Shown here: piece by piece, positions 1 to 6,339 of the stretch | Layout of the letters: each line of letters starts with the position of its first letter | Position numbering within the stretch: position 1 is the stretch's first letter | The notes under the pieces: model-generated | The model's input: the letters and a program-made list of their open reading frames with translations, nothing else | What the model was told of the DNA's origin: nothing | The model's database searches: none | From: JAVVEZ01 sp032250895 | Lineage (GTDB): Bacteria > Pseudomonadota > Gammaproteobacteria > Pseudomonadales > Pseudohongiellaceae | Length of the DNA: 11,645 nt | Direction of reading: 5' to 3' | Assembly (NCBI GenBank): GCA_032250895.1 | Contig: JAVVEZ010000099.1 | Coordinates: forward strand, 1-11,645 | Program-made: the position numbers and the translations under genes

Positions 1-417
1 ATCCGCCTGAACTATCAGCAGAATCTGCGCGATGACTGCAAGAACTTCAGTTTAGTGGCATTTGGCGAGCTCGCTGTGGAGCCTGTAGCCAGGCTTATAA
101 AACATCCGGATAACCGCGTTCGGTCTGCTGCTGTGCTTACGCTTAACAGGATATTGGAAGCATCACCACACTTTACGAACAATATGCCCCTGATAGACAT
201 TATACGGGATGTCTTGATGCAGGCTTCCACAGATGAATATCCGTTTGTCAGAATTCGAGCCATAGATGGACTTGTTCAGCTCAAAGACCCTGAAGCAATA
301 GACTTGATTGAACAAATGGCACAGAACGATCCTTATCGTGCAGAATATCGACCGGGCATGCCTTATCTTGTGCGGGAGGCTGCGATGGACGCGCTTCGGT
401 CTTTGGGAGCAAGGTAG
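1..417 (+). CDS. HEAT-repeat protein, C-terminal part (5' end outside window)
   Basis: The frame is open from base 1 and ends at a TAG at 415-417, giving 138 visible residues with the true start outside the window. The protein shows paired amphipathic helices typical of HEAT/PBS-lyase-like repeats. One unit runs through the VARLIKHPDNRVRSAAVLTL stretch. A second contains YPFVRIRAIDGLVQL followed by PEAIDLIEQM. A third, near the end, reads YLVREAAMDALRSL. The repeated pattern of Asp/Pro, Val-Arg and Ala-Leu at helix junctions is the HEAT signature. Such repeats usually form a curved scaffold that binds other proteins, but no partner or reaction can be named here. The gene converges on the mla operon, and no clear terminator is seen between them. 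A GTG at 55 could serve as an internal start, but upstream codons in the same frame look equally coding, so a longer gene is more likely. Confidence 0.7.
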   Translation: MRLNYQQNLRDDCKNFSLVAFGELAVEPVARLIKHPDNRVRSAAVLTLNRILEASPHFTNNMPLIDIIRDVLMQASTDEYPFVRIRAIDGLVQLKDPEAIDLIEQMAQNDPYRAEYRPGMPYLVREAAMDALRSLGAR

Positions 418-590
418 ATGGGGAATTATTGCGGCCAATCAGCCGAAGGTTCTTTCCGCGTCCCGCCTCTGCAGCGGCAAGCGCTCCGTGAACCGCCCCC
501 TTGCGGACCGATTATTTGACCATGCGGTTGTCGGTGATCAGATTCCAGGGCAACACGAATTCGGTCGGCCTCCATGCAGCTCAGCTTGTT

Positions 591-618
591 TGGATCCCCG
601 CTTGCGCGGGCATGACGG
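591..618. repeat. Short GC-rich inverted-repeat element (CCCGC-loop-GCGGG)
   Basis: A perfect 5-bp stem (CCCGC at 597-601 and GCGGG at 606-610) encloses a four-base loop. The flanks read TGGAT on the left and CATGACGG on the right. On the minus strand the loop is GCAA, a GNRA-type tetraloop. The layout resembles the 'GTCATTCCCGC...GCGGGAATCCA' family of short dispersed repeats found in many proteobacterial genomes, of which neisserial dRS3 is an analogue. It lies 14 bases past the mlaC stop, so in the mlaC transcript it could act as a 3' stem-loop. It has no U-tract, so it is not a standard intrinsic terminator. Confidence 0.55.
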
Positions 619-631
619 AGGGACGCGGGGA

Positions 632-1252
632 TTATGGTTCCAGTTCCTGGTTCTTTTCCCGCAGCTGGGTCAGCAGGCCATCGATGCCGGACTTGCTGAC
701 GATGCTGCGGTAGGTTTCCCGGTAACTGCTGACCAGGCTGACATTCTCCACTTCCACGTCATAAACGAACCAGCCCTCATTGCGCAGCCGCAATTTGTAG
801 TTCACCGGGATCTTGCCGCTCTGGGTAACAATGGCCGTATCGACCGTGGCGCGGGTGTCATTGATGCTTTCCTTGCCGAATTCCACGGTCTCGTTGGTGT
901 AGCTTTCCAGACGGCCGATATAGATGTTCTCGAGCAACTCGCTGAACAGGGACTCAAATTCATCCTGCTGTGCTTTGCTGGCGTTGCGCCAGTTGGTGGA
1001 GAGCACGCTCTGCGCCATGGCCCGGGAATCAAAGGCCGCCGAGACTTCCGTCCTGATTCTGGACGCAATTTCCGCCTTGCTCAGCCCCTCGGTCTTGAGT
1101 GTGCCCAGAACTGCATCGACGACTGTCCTGACCGTATCGCTGGGGCTGGCAGCCGCCTGCAGGGACAGCGGCAGGGCCATGAGGCATAGCGCCAGCAAGA
1201 CGAGCCAGTGCCGCAGGGGCTTCGTAGCACTGAAGGAATCAATAGTTGTCAT
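632..1252 (-). CDS. mlaC: MlaC, periplasmic phospholipid-binding protein of the Mla pathway
   Basis: The 206-residue product is a soluble periplasmic shuttle that carries phospholipid between the outer-membrane MlaA complex and the inner-membrane MlaFED complex. Residues about 12-34 form a Sec signal peptide: basic KPLRH, a Leu-rich core, then LQAAA. The MlaC (Tol_Tol_Ttg2) family fold follows. Its most diagnostic stretch is WFVYDVEVENVSLVSSYR at about 161-178, followed by an SGIDGLL segment and a charged tail. I chose the ATG at 1252 because it places the signal peptide near the N-terminus and has GGTGG 6 bases upstream. A GTG at 1270 in the same frame would add six residues and is less likely. 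It is the last gene of the mla operon, 110 bp after mlaA. That gap holds a hairpin and a TATAAT-like box, so the gene may be partly expressed on its own. Family assignment is firm. Confidence 0.93.
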   Translation of the reverse strand: MTTIDSFSATKPLRHWLVLLALCLMALPLSLQAAASPSDTVRTVVDAVLGTLKTEGLSKAEIASRIRTEVSAAFDSRAMAQSVLSTNWRNASKAQQDEFESLFSELLENIYIGRLESYTNETVEFGKESINDTRATVDTAIVTQSGKIPVNYKLRLRNEGWFVYDVEVENVSLVSSYRETYRSIVSKSGIDGLLTQLREKNQELEP

Positions 1253-1271
1253 TGCAAGCCACCATGTCACG

Positions 1272-1304
1272 GGTACAGGCGGAATTCACCATGCCACCTG
1301 TACC
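1272..1304 (-). other. Intercistronic hairpin upstream of mlaC
   Basis: GGTACAGGCGG (1272-1282) and CCACCTGTACC (1294-1304) form an 11-bp stem with an 11-base loop. The single mismatch on the plus strand (C1280 against A1296) becomes a G-U wobble in RNA read from the minus strand. The helix is therefore continuous only in the mla transcript, which argues that it works as RNA in that direction. There is no T-run after it, so it is not a typical terminator. It ends about 20 bases before the mlaC ATG and could affect mRNA stability or translation of mlaC. Confidence 0.5.
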
Positions 1305-1342
1305 GGGGTAAAAATAATCGATGTATTTATGCCAGGAGGGCC

Positions 1343-1348
1343 ATTATA
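1343..1348 (-). promoter_or_regulatory. Possible internal -10 box (TATAAT) before mlaC
   Basis: A perfect TATAAT lies on the minus strand in the mlaA-mlaC gap, 15 bases after the mlaA stop. It is followed by an AT-rich stretch and then the mlaC leader hairpin. No good TTGACA-like box is seen 16-18 bases upstream; the nearest sequence is around CAGCAA, within the last mlaA codons. It could give mlaC a secondary promoter. The evidence is one hexamer, so confidence is low. Confidence 0.25.
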
Positions 1349-1362
1349 GCCCCGAAAAACGT

Positions 1363-2106
1363 TTATTGCTGTACCCGCCCGGCCCGGTTCTGGACATAGG
1401 CGCTGCGGAAGAAGATATAGGGGTCGAGCGCGTTCTTGTAAAAGGCTTCATAGGTATCCTTGTCGAGGGAAATCGTGGTTTCGGCGTCAACCAGCAGGAT
1501 GGCGGCCGTTTCCTCGGTTTCCGGGTTGACGATCTGAAAAACGGGATCGATGAAGGCATTGCCGACCAGACTGATGCCATCCTTCAGGCTGGAAGAACCC
1601 AGAAAAGGGATGACCAGGTAGAAGCCATGCCCGATGCCATAGGCCTGCAGGGTCTGGCCCAGGTCTTCGTCATCCTTGACCAGGTTCATGTCGCTGGCGG
1701 GATCGAACAGGCCGCCGATGCCAAGAGTGGAATTGACGACAAAGCGGGCCAGTTCGGTACCGGCATTCTTGAATTCGAGTTGGAGCAGGGCATTGATGGC
1801 AGACACCGGGCCGCCCAGGTTCTCCAGAAAATTGTTCACGGAAGCCCGTACCGGGGTCGGCACCTTGCGGTAGACCACTACCACGGGTTTGAGGACGACC
1901 CGATACAGTTTGTCATTGAAGGCAAACATCGCGCGATTGAAGGGTTCCAGGGGGTCGGCAATGGTGGGGACGGAGGTCTCTTCTTCGTCAAAAACGAAGA
2001 AATCGTCGTCATCCTCCTGAGCCTGGGCCTGGGCGGGCAGGGAAAGCAGAAGCATGGTCAACAGCGCCGGCAGAAGCTGTCCCGTGGATGTCGAAGTTGT
2101 GTTCAT
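1363..2106 (-). CDS. mlaA: MlaA (VacJ family) outer-membrane phospholipid-transport component
   Basis: The 247-residue product belongs to the MlaA/VacJ family. These proteins form a ring in the inner leaflet of the outer membrane, take up mislocalised phospholipid and pass it to MlaC. The family signature DPLEPFNRAMFAFND sits at residues 51-65. Further MlaA-type stretches are RFVVNSTLGIGGLFDPAS (121-138) and the glycine-rich GIGHGFYLVIPFLG (157-170). The N-terminus is a signal peptide with a Leu-rich core ending SLPAQAQAQ at about residue 30, followed by an acidic linker. There is no cysteine anywhere in the protein, so it cannot carry the lipobox and lipid anchor of E. coli MlaA; cleavage by signal peptidase I is expected instead. 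A GGAAG site lies 5 bases before the ATG. It sits 24 bp after mlaD, between mlaD and mlaC. That order is familiar from betaproteobacterial mlaFEDACB operons and differs from E. coli, where mlaA lies elsewhere. Confidence 0.93.
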   Translation of the reverse strand: MNTTSTSTGQLLPALLTMLLLSLPAQAQAQEDDDDFFVFDEEETSVPTIADPLEPFNRAMFAFNDKLYRVVLKPVVVVYRKVPTPVRASVNNFLENLGGPVSAINALLQLEFKNAGTELARFVVNSTLGIGGLFDPASDMNLVKDDEDLGQTLQAYGIGHGFYLVIPFLGSSSLKDGISLVGNAFIDPVFQIVNPETEETAAILLVDAETTISLDKDTYEAFYKNALDPYIFFRSAYVQNRAGRVQQ

Positions 2107-2130
2107 GGAAGCTTCCAGTATTGGATAGAG

Positions 2131-2580
2131 TTAGTTGCCACTGTCGAACATGTATTTGCTGACCAGTTCTTCCAGACTGACGGCAGACTCGGTGTCGTGG
2201 ATTTCCATGCCGTCGGTCAACAGCTCCTCAAAGCCGCCGGGTACTATTTTGACATATTTCTCGCCGATGATGCCCTGGGTGCGAATGGCGGCAATGGCAT
2301 CCTCCTGGATGGGGACGCCGGCATTGATTCTCAATTCGACGAGGGCTTCAAAACTTTCCGGATCGAAGCTGATGGCGGAAACGGTGCCGATCCGGACGCC
2401 GGCACCCTCCACCACGGCGCCCTGCCGCAGCCCGGAAATCGACGTAAAGCGGGCTGACAGAGTGTAGCCCGGCGGCTTGCCGAAGTTGACGCCGCCGACA
2501 CTGACGGCCAGCCAGGTGAAACAGACCACACCGAGCAGTACAAAGACCCCCGTAATCAACTCGATATTAAGCTTTTTCAT
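2131..2580 (-). CDS. mlaD: MlaD, MCE-domain substrate-binding subunit of the Mla ABC transporter
   Basis: The 149-residue product has one N-terminal transmembrane helix (about residues 8-28) and a single MCE domain (about 38-116). MlaD subunits form a hexameric ring on the periplasmic face of the MlaFED complex. The ring has a hydrophobic pore through which phospholipid passes to or from MlaC. Visible family motifs are the GLRQGAVVEGAGVRIGTV segment (50-67), IIGEKYVKI (104-112) and the C-terminal SLEELVSKYMF (135-145), which corresponds to the conserved tail. It is shorter than E. coli MlaD (about 183 residues), mainly because of a brief C-terminal extension. The ATG has a good GAGG site 8 bases upstream, in the 29-bp gap after mlaE. 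Confidence 0.94.
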   Translation of the reverse strand: MKKLNIELITGVFVLLGVVCFTWLAVSVGGVNFGKPPGYTLSARFTSISGLRQGAVVEGAGVRIGTVSAISFDPESFEALVELRINAGVPIQEDAIAAIRTQGIIGEKYVKIVPGGFEELLTDGMEIHDTESAVSLEELVSKYMFDSGN

Positions 2581-2609
2581 GTTGCCACCTCAAATGTGCC
2601 CTGCTGCCA

Positions 2610-3398
2610 TCACTGCATCAGGGAGCCGATCAGAAAATCACTGAACAGAACCACCACGGAAGAAATGACCACCGCGTCGGTGGTCACCTTGCTGACACCC
2701 TCGGCGCCGAAGGAGCCGGATTTTTCCAGGTGCAGGTAAAAGCCTTTGGCGCAGCAGATCAGCGTTACCAGCAGGCCGAAAATAAGGGATTTGACCAGAC
2801 CCAGGCGCACATCCAGCCACAGTACGGAATCAATCATGCCGTTCATATAAGACCCTTCGGATACCCCGAACAGCACGACGCCGACGAAATATCCGCCGAA
2901 GATGGCCACCACGCTGAAGACGCTGGTCAGCAGGGGCACGGACACAATGCCGGCAAGCAGTTTGGGCGCGAGCAGAAACTTCTCCGGCGGAATGCCCATG
3001 CATTCCAGGGCATCCACCTGTTCGGAAATGCGCATGATCCCCAGCTCCGCACACATCGCGGAGCCGGCCCGGCCCACCACCATCAGTGCCGTCATGACCG
3101 GGCCCAGTTCGCGGATCACGCTGAGCGCCACCGCAGAGCCCAGAATATCCACGGAGCCAAAGCGTTCCAGGGTATTGTAGAACTGCAGCCCCAGCACCAT
3201 GCCGATGGTGAGACCGGAAAAAACGATCAAGGTCAGGGAACGGGCGCCAATGAAGTGCATCTGCCGCACGATGGGGTAGAAACGGTAGGGGGGCTCCACG
3301 ATCTTGTAGAGCAGGACCAGCAGCAGCCGGAAGGTGCGGCCAGCCTGCTCGATGGTGTTGAGCGCGTAGGTTCCCAGGTTTTCGATGGCATTGATCAT
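2610..3398 (-). CDS. mlaE: MlaE, permease of the Mla phospholipid ABC transporter
   Basis: The 262-residue product is the inner-membrane permease that dimerises and couples MlaF ATP hydrolysis to lipid movement through the MlaD ring. The N-terminal 45 residues form an interfacial, amphipathic segment. Hydrophobic membrane stretches then lie at about 50-72, 86-112, 144-180, 196-217 and 241-260. The strongest family signature is RELGPVMTALMVVGRAGSA at 96-114, followed by AELGIMRISEQVDALECMG (117-135), the cytoplasmic coupling region of MlaE proteins. Its ATG overlaps the mlaF stop in an ATGA arrangement (4 bp), so the two are probably translationally coupled. Length is normal for the family (E. 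coli MlaE is 260). Confidence 0.95.
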   Translation of the reverse strand: MINAIENLGTYALNTIEQAGRTFRLLLVLLYKIVEPPYRFYPIVRQMHFIGARSLTLIVFSGLTIGMVLGLQFYNTLERFGSVDILGSAVALSVIRELGPVMTALMVVGRAGSAMCAELGIMRISEQVDALECMGIPPEKFLLAPKLLAGIVSVPLLTSVFSVVAIFGGYFVGVVLFGVSEGSYMNGMIDSVLWLDVRLGLVKSLIFGLLVTLICCAKGFYLHLEKSGSFGAEGVSKVTTDAVVISSVVVLFSDFLIGSLMQ

Positions 3399-4249
3399 GG
3401 TCGGGGGTCCTGTTCGTCCTGTCCCATCAAGCGACGGATGTGCGCCTCACCGTCAACACGGGGATGCCGTACCTTGCGGTGTAGCAGGTCCTGGATATCC
3501 TGTGAATTCGATGCCTTGATGACATCGGGAGTACCGACCTGCAGAATTCTGCCTTCGCCGAGAATGGCGATCTGGTCGGCGATGGCAAAGGCGCTCTCCA
3601 GATCGTGGCTGACGACGACGATGGTCATGTGCAGGCTCTCCCTGAGGCTGATGATAAGCTCGTCAAGCTCGGCGGCCGTCACGGGATCGAGACCGGACGA
3701 AGGCTCGTCAAAAAACAGGAGTTTGGGGTCCATGATGATGGCCCGGGCCAGCGCAACCCGCTTGCTCATGCCGCCCGACAGTTCCGAGGGCATGAGGTGT
3801 TCATGGGGCAGCATGTTGACCATGTCCAGTTTGATGCGGGTCATGATCTCGATGGTCTTGTCATCCAGGTCGGTATGTTCCCTGAGTGCCAACTGGATAT
3901 TTTCCGCGACCGACATGGAGCTGAAGAGGGCGCCACCCTGAAAGGCGACACCCATCTGTTTGCGGATTTTGTAGAGCTCGGCAGTGCTGGCGCTGGTGAT
4001 TTCCGTACCCAGCATCGTGATGGTGCCCGAGGTGACCGGTTTCAGGCGCAACAAAGCGCGCAGCAAGGTGCTTTTGCCGGCGCCACTGCCCCCCATGATC
4101 ACCATGATTTTGCCCCGGGGAACGTCGAAACTGAGCTGGTCGAGAATGCGGCGCTCGCCGTAATCCACGACCAGGTCTCTGATCTCGATGGCATTGGGGT
4201 TGCCAGGGGAAGGCTGTCCGGGTGTGAGCTTGTCGGGGGCTGTGCTCAT
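3395..4249 (-). CDS. mlaF: MlaF, ATPase subunit of the Mla phospholipid ABC transporter
   Basis: The 284-residue product is a complete ABC ATPase that drives the MlaE permease from the cytoplasmic side. Walker A is GGSGAGKST at 53-61. The Q-loop glutamine is at about 104, the signature LSGGM at 157-161, and Walker B with the catalytic glutamate (LLFFDE) at 177-182. The switch histidine is H215 in VVVSHD. The SSGLDPVTAAELDELI segment after Walker B is typical of MlaF. The C-terminus continues about 35 residues past the core. In E. coli the MlaF tail helps hold partner subunits, including MlaB. The first 20 residues are Pro-rich and not conserved; the family core begins at IEIRDLVVDYG. The ATG lies 1 bp after the STAS gene stop, and the 3' end overlaps mlaE by 4 bp. 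Both point to tight coupling. Confidence 0.96.
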   Translation of the reverse strand: MSTAPDKLTPGQPSPGNPNAIEIRDLVVDYGERRILDQLSFDVPRGKIMVIMGGSGAGKSTLLRALLRLKPVTSGTITMLGTEITSASTAELYKIRKQMGVAFQGGALFSSMSVAENIQLALREHTDLDDKTIEIMTRIKLDMVNMLPHEHLMPSELSGGMSKRVALARAIIMDPKLLFFDEPSSGLDPVTAAELDELIISLRESLHMTIVVVSHDLESAFAIADQIAILGEGRILQVGTPDVIKASNSQDIQDLLHRKVRHPRVDGEAHIRRLMGQDEQDPRP

Positions 4250-4250
4250 G

Positions 4251-4586
4251 TCACACTTTGCTGTTGGCCTGGAATGCTTCCAGACTGCTGTAAGTGGGGA
4301 ATATGTTATCCAGCCGGGTCAGGCTGAGGACCTGGGCGACGGGTTTGCTGACCCGCAGCAGAGCAAAACGCAGACCACTGTCTCTGGCGGTCTGAAAACC
4401 TTCCACGAGACTGGCAATGCCGGAGCTGTCGATATAGCTTACCTGTGCCAGGTCGAGCAACAGGGCGCTTTTCCGTTTCAGGGAAGCCAGTATTTTTTCC
4501 CGCAGTTCAGGGGATTGATGGAGATCAATTTCGCCACTGAGTTCCAATATGTCCATGCCTTTTTCAGAACGAAGGGTACATTCCAT
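4251..4586 (-). CDS. STAS-domain protein (SpoIIAA/RsbV-like, in the MlaB position)
   Basis: The 111-residue product is a single STAS domain. It has GEIDLHQSPELREKIL at about 18-33, the central strand LLLDLAQVSYIDSSGIASL at 42-60, and a C-terminal half that includes a VAQVLSLTRLDNIFP segment. The DSSG at 53-56 carries the serine phosphorylated in SpoIIAA/RsbV anti-anti-sigma factors. In MlaB, the STAS subunit that binds and activates MlaF, the equivalent region has a threonine. The gene ends 1 bp before mlaF, so it most likely supplies the MlaB function. Its upstream neighbour is a remnant of an anti-sigma kinase, so it may descend from a partner-switch antagonist. I chose the ATG at 4586, with GGAAAGG ending 6 bases upstream, over an in-frame GTG at 4601. 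Fold assignment is firm; whether it acts as MlaB, as a sigma regulator or as both is open. Confidence 0.9.
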   Translation of the reverse strand: MECTLRSEKGMDILELSGEIDLHQSPELREKILASLKRKSALLLDLAQVSYIDSSGIASLVEGFQTARDSGLRFALLRVSKPVAQVLSLTRLDNIFPTYSSLEAFQANSKV

Positions 4587-4592
4587 CACAAG

Positions 4593-4599
4593 CCTTTCC
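4593..4599 (-). promoter_or_regulatory. Ribosome binding site deciding the STAS gene start
   Basis: GGAAAGG on the minus strand ends 6 bases before the ATG at 4586. The alternative GTG start at 4601 overlaps this site and has no equally good site of its own, so the shorter 111-residue protein is preferred. Confidence 0.6.
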
Positions 4600-4609
4600 A
4601 CTACAGCAA

Positions 4610-4837
4610 TCAGTCAAGGTTTTTGGTCATTTGCAACAGATTGCCGCATTGCTTGCCGCAATCAATCAAGCGTACTTCATCCATGACCTCGTTGATGATG
4701 TGGCAACCCAGACCGCCGGGACGAATGTCATCGAGAGATCGGGATTGCATGTCATCGACACGGGTCTTGCGTTGGGCAAAATCCCGGAATTTTCCATGTG
4801 CCTTCCTGCGCGGTCGGACGAGCGCCAGTATACACAA
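4610..4837 (-). pseudogene. C-terminal remnant of an RsbW/SpoIIAB-type anti-sigma factor kinase
   Basis: The last about 60 residues match the C-terminal end of GHKL-ATPase (HATPase_c_2) anti-sigma kinases. An FRDFAQ strand corresponds to the 'RDfG' box. It is followed by SRSLDDIRPGGLGCHIINEV, which holds the G2-like GGLG motif and the helix that leads into MDEV, and then by GNLLQMTKNLD as the final strand. A whole domain is about 140 residues and needs an N-box (E...N..HA) upstream. No N-box is present: residues before FRDF (about 4790-4837) do not resemble the family, and the DUF1552 gene ends only 91 bp further up. The only frame start is a weak TTG at 4837 without a clear Shine-Dalgarno site. 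ATP binding is therefore lost, and this is most likely a dead fragment. The stop lies 23 bp before the STAS ATG, the usual kinase/antagonist adjacency of partner-switch pairs. Confidence 0.65.
4827..4832 (-). promoter_or_regulatory. Possible -10 box (TATACT) for the STAS-mla operon
   Basis: TATACT on the minus strand, preceded by an AT-rich TATTTGTG, lies about 240 bases upstream of the STAS start, inside the unmatched 5' part of the kinase remnant. A partial -35 (CTGACG) lies about 20 bases upstream, which is too far for a strong sigma-70 promoter. It is the best candidate I see between DUF1552 and the STAS gene, but the match is weak. Confidence 0.2.
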
Positions 4838-4897
4838 ATACGGCGCCGAGTACGTCAGTCGGAAGGCGGACTTTGAAAAATTTGCGGTCCCGGGCCC

Positions 4898-4913
4898 GCC
4901 CCCGTCTGGGGGC
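4898..4913. terminator. GC-rich hairpin after the DUF1552 gene, weak terminator candidate
   Basis: GCCCCC (4898-4903) and GGGGGC (4908-4913) form a perfect 6-bp stem around a four-base loop, 16 bases past the DUF1552 stop. On the minus strand a run of five Ts (AAATTTTTC) comes only about 18 bases later, after another GC-rich stretch. It could halt the upstream operon or act as a mRNA 3' end, but it does not have the compact stem plus U-tract of a strong intrinsic terminator. Confidence 0.35.
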
Positions 4914-4928
4914 AGGAGATGTCCGGGA

Positions 4929-6257
4929 TCAGATTTTCAGCATTGCGGTGCTGTCGCCGAAGGATTCCTGGGCCACTCCCAGCTTGTCAAGCATGGCCAG
5001 CAGCAGGTTCGACATCGGAGTCTTGGCGGGATGGCGCAGGTGACGGTTACCCTGCAGGCGCCCGGAAGCGCCGCCGGCCAGTACCACCGGGAGAGGGTCA
5101 TGATTGTGCGAATTGCCATCGCTCATGCCGCTGCCGTAGAGGATCAGGGCATGGTCCAGCAGGTTGCCATCGCCGTCAGGCGTGTCCTGAAGTTTCTGCA
5201 GGAAGTAGGCAAAGAGGCCAACATGGTAGTTATTGAGCACGGCAAAGCGGGCCTTGCTGTCCTCATTGTTGGAGTGGTGGGAGAGAATGTGGAAGGAATC
5301 GCGAATGCCGCTTTTGGGGTAGACGGCATTGCTCAGTTCATTTGCCATCATCAGCGTGGACACGCGGGTGATATCGGCCTGCCAGGCCAGCACCTGCAGG
5401 TCATACATGAGTTTGATATGCTCTTCCACATCCTCGGGAATACCGGTGGGTTTGGACGGGATTCCAATGTGATCGGACAGCTGCGCCCCGGTTTTGGCAA
5501 TGCGCCGTTCAATCTCCCGGATATCGGTCACAAACTGGTCGAGCCGGATCCGGTCGGCAGCCGGCAGCGCTTTATCGAGTGAGGCCATTTGCTCAGTGAG
5601 AGAATCCAGCAGGCTCAGGGACTGCTGACGGCGGGCCTGGCGCTGACTGTCGGTGGCGCCATCGCCAAACAAGTGTTCGAAAACCACCTGGGGGTTGTTC
5701 TGCATGGGCAGCGGTGAGCTCTCACCCTGCCAGGCAAGCGTGTTGCGATAGGCACAGCTCAGGCCCTCGCCACAACTCAGACTGGCTTCTTCGATCATCA
5801 ACTCCATGGATGGCAGTGGGGTGGCCTGGCCGATGTGCCTGACAGCCAGTTGGTCCAGCGTGATTCCCAGCCTGGCCTGCGCCCCCGGCTGGGCCCGGGC
5901 GCCGCTGAGGAAGGCGGCGGCCGAGCGATTGTGATTGGCCGTGGCACCGCCGGGACCATAGGCCAGCGGCAGGCTGAGATCGCTGATGACATTGATGCGC
6001 TCACGAAAAGCTTCCAGGGGTTTCAGAATCTCGCTGAATTGAAAATTACTGCCCTCGGTCGGCGGCGTCCATCGGGCCATCGTGGCGCCATGGGGAAAAT
6101 AAATGCAGCCCAGCCGGGTTCCCGGGCTGGCTGCCGACTGGGCCAGGACCCTGCCCGCAGGCAGCATGGCGTCCAGGAATGGCAAGGCCAGGGTGGTGCC
6201 GGTGCCGCGCAAAAACGTGCGGCGTGACAGATGTTTTCCGCTGATGAATATTGCCAT
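4929..6257 (-). CDS. DUF1552 family protein with Tat signal
   Basis: The 442-residue product begins with a twin-arginine signal: SRRTFLRG at 11-18, a hydrophobic core, and a cut near RVLAQ at about 40. It should be exported folded to the periplasm or beyond. The rest is a DUF1552 protein, with RLGCIYFPHGATMARWTPP near 48-66 and an EDVEEHIKLMYDLQVLAWQADITRV-type segment in the second half. A His/Asp-rich stretch near the end (GSGMSDGNSHNHDPLPVVLAG) could bind metal, as the similar-looking DUF1501 proteins are thought to. DUF1552 has no proven reaction that I know. The gene follows the DUF1592-type gene by 82 bp and probably closes an operon. DUF1552 next to a DUF1592 multidomain cytochrome is a recurrent pairing, which suggests that they work together. 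An AGGAG lies 10 bases before the ATG. Confidence 0.88.
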   Translation of the reverse strand: MAIFISGKHLSRRTFLRGTGTTLALPFLDAMLPAGRVLAQSAASPGTRLGCIYFPHGATMARWTPPTEGSNFQFSEILKPLEAFRERINVISDLSLPLAYGPGGATANHNRSAAAFLSGARAQPGAQARLGITLDQLAVRHIGQATPLPSMELMIEEASLSCGEGLSCAYRNTLAWQGESSPLPMQNNPQVVFEHLFGDGATDSQRQARRQQSLSLLDSLTEQMASLDKALPAADRIRLDQFVTDIREIERRIAKTGAQLSDHIGIPSKPTGIPEDVEEHIKLMYDLQVLAWQADITRVSTLMMANELSNAVYPKSGIRDSFHILSHHSNNEDSKARFAVLNNYHVGLFAYFLQKLQDTPDGDGNLLDHALILYGSGMSDGNSHNHDPLPVVLAGGASGRLQGNRHLRHPAKTPMSNLLLAMLDKLGVAQESFGDSTAMLKI

Positions 6258-6339
6258 GACAGGGCTTCTCCTATGCAGGGTCTGACAAGTACCCCGTGGT
6301 GTTTCGCTGTTCAGGTCTTCTGGCCATCACGACCGCGTA

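Noticed and set aside
512..574. Short minus-strand reading ending RPTEFVLPWNLITDNRMVK, protein-like in appearance
   Set aside because: It might be the tail of a lost gene, and the VLPWNL string recalls C-methyltransferase ends. It spans only about 20 codons after a stop, has no start and cannot be assigned safely.
2730..3941. Long plus-strand open frame opposite mlaE and mlaF
   Set aside because: It is antisense to two genes with full family motifs, and its translation is rich in His, Gln and Gly without any domain pattern. It is a shadow of GC-rich coding DNA.
4838..4928. Possible frameshifted N-terminal half of the anti-sigma kinase
   Set aside because: I read the three minus frames in this stretch and found no N-box or other GHKL motif. 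The space is also too short for the roughly 80 missing residues, so truncation is preferred over a simple frameshift.
4188..5582. Plus-strand open frame of 464 codons across the junction
   Set aside because: It runs antisense to the STAS gene, the kinase remnant and DUF1552, with low-complexity composition and no recognisable fold.
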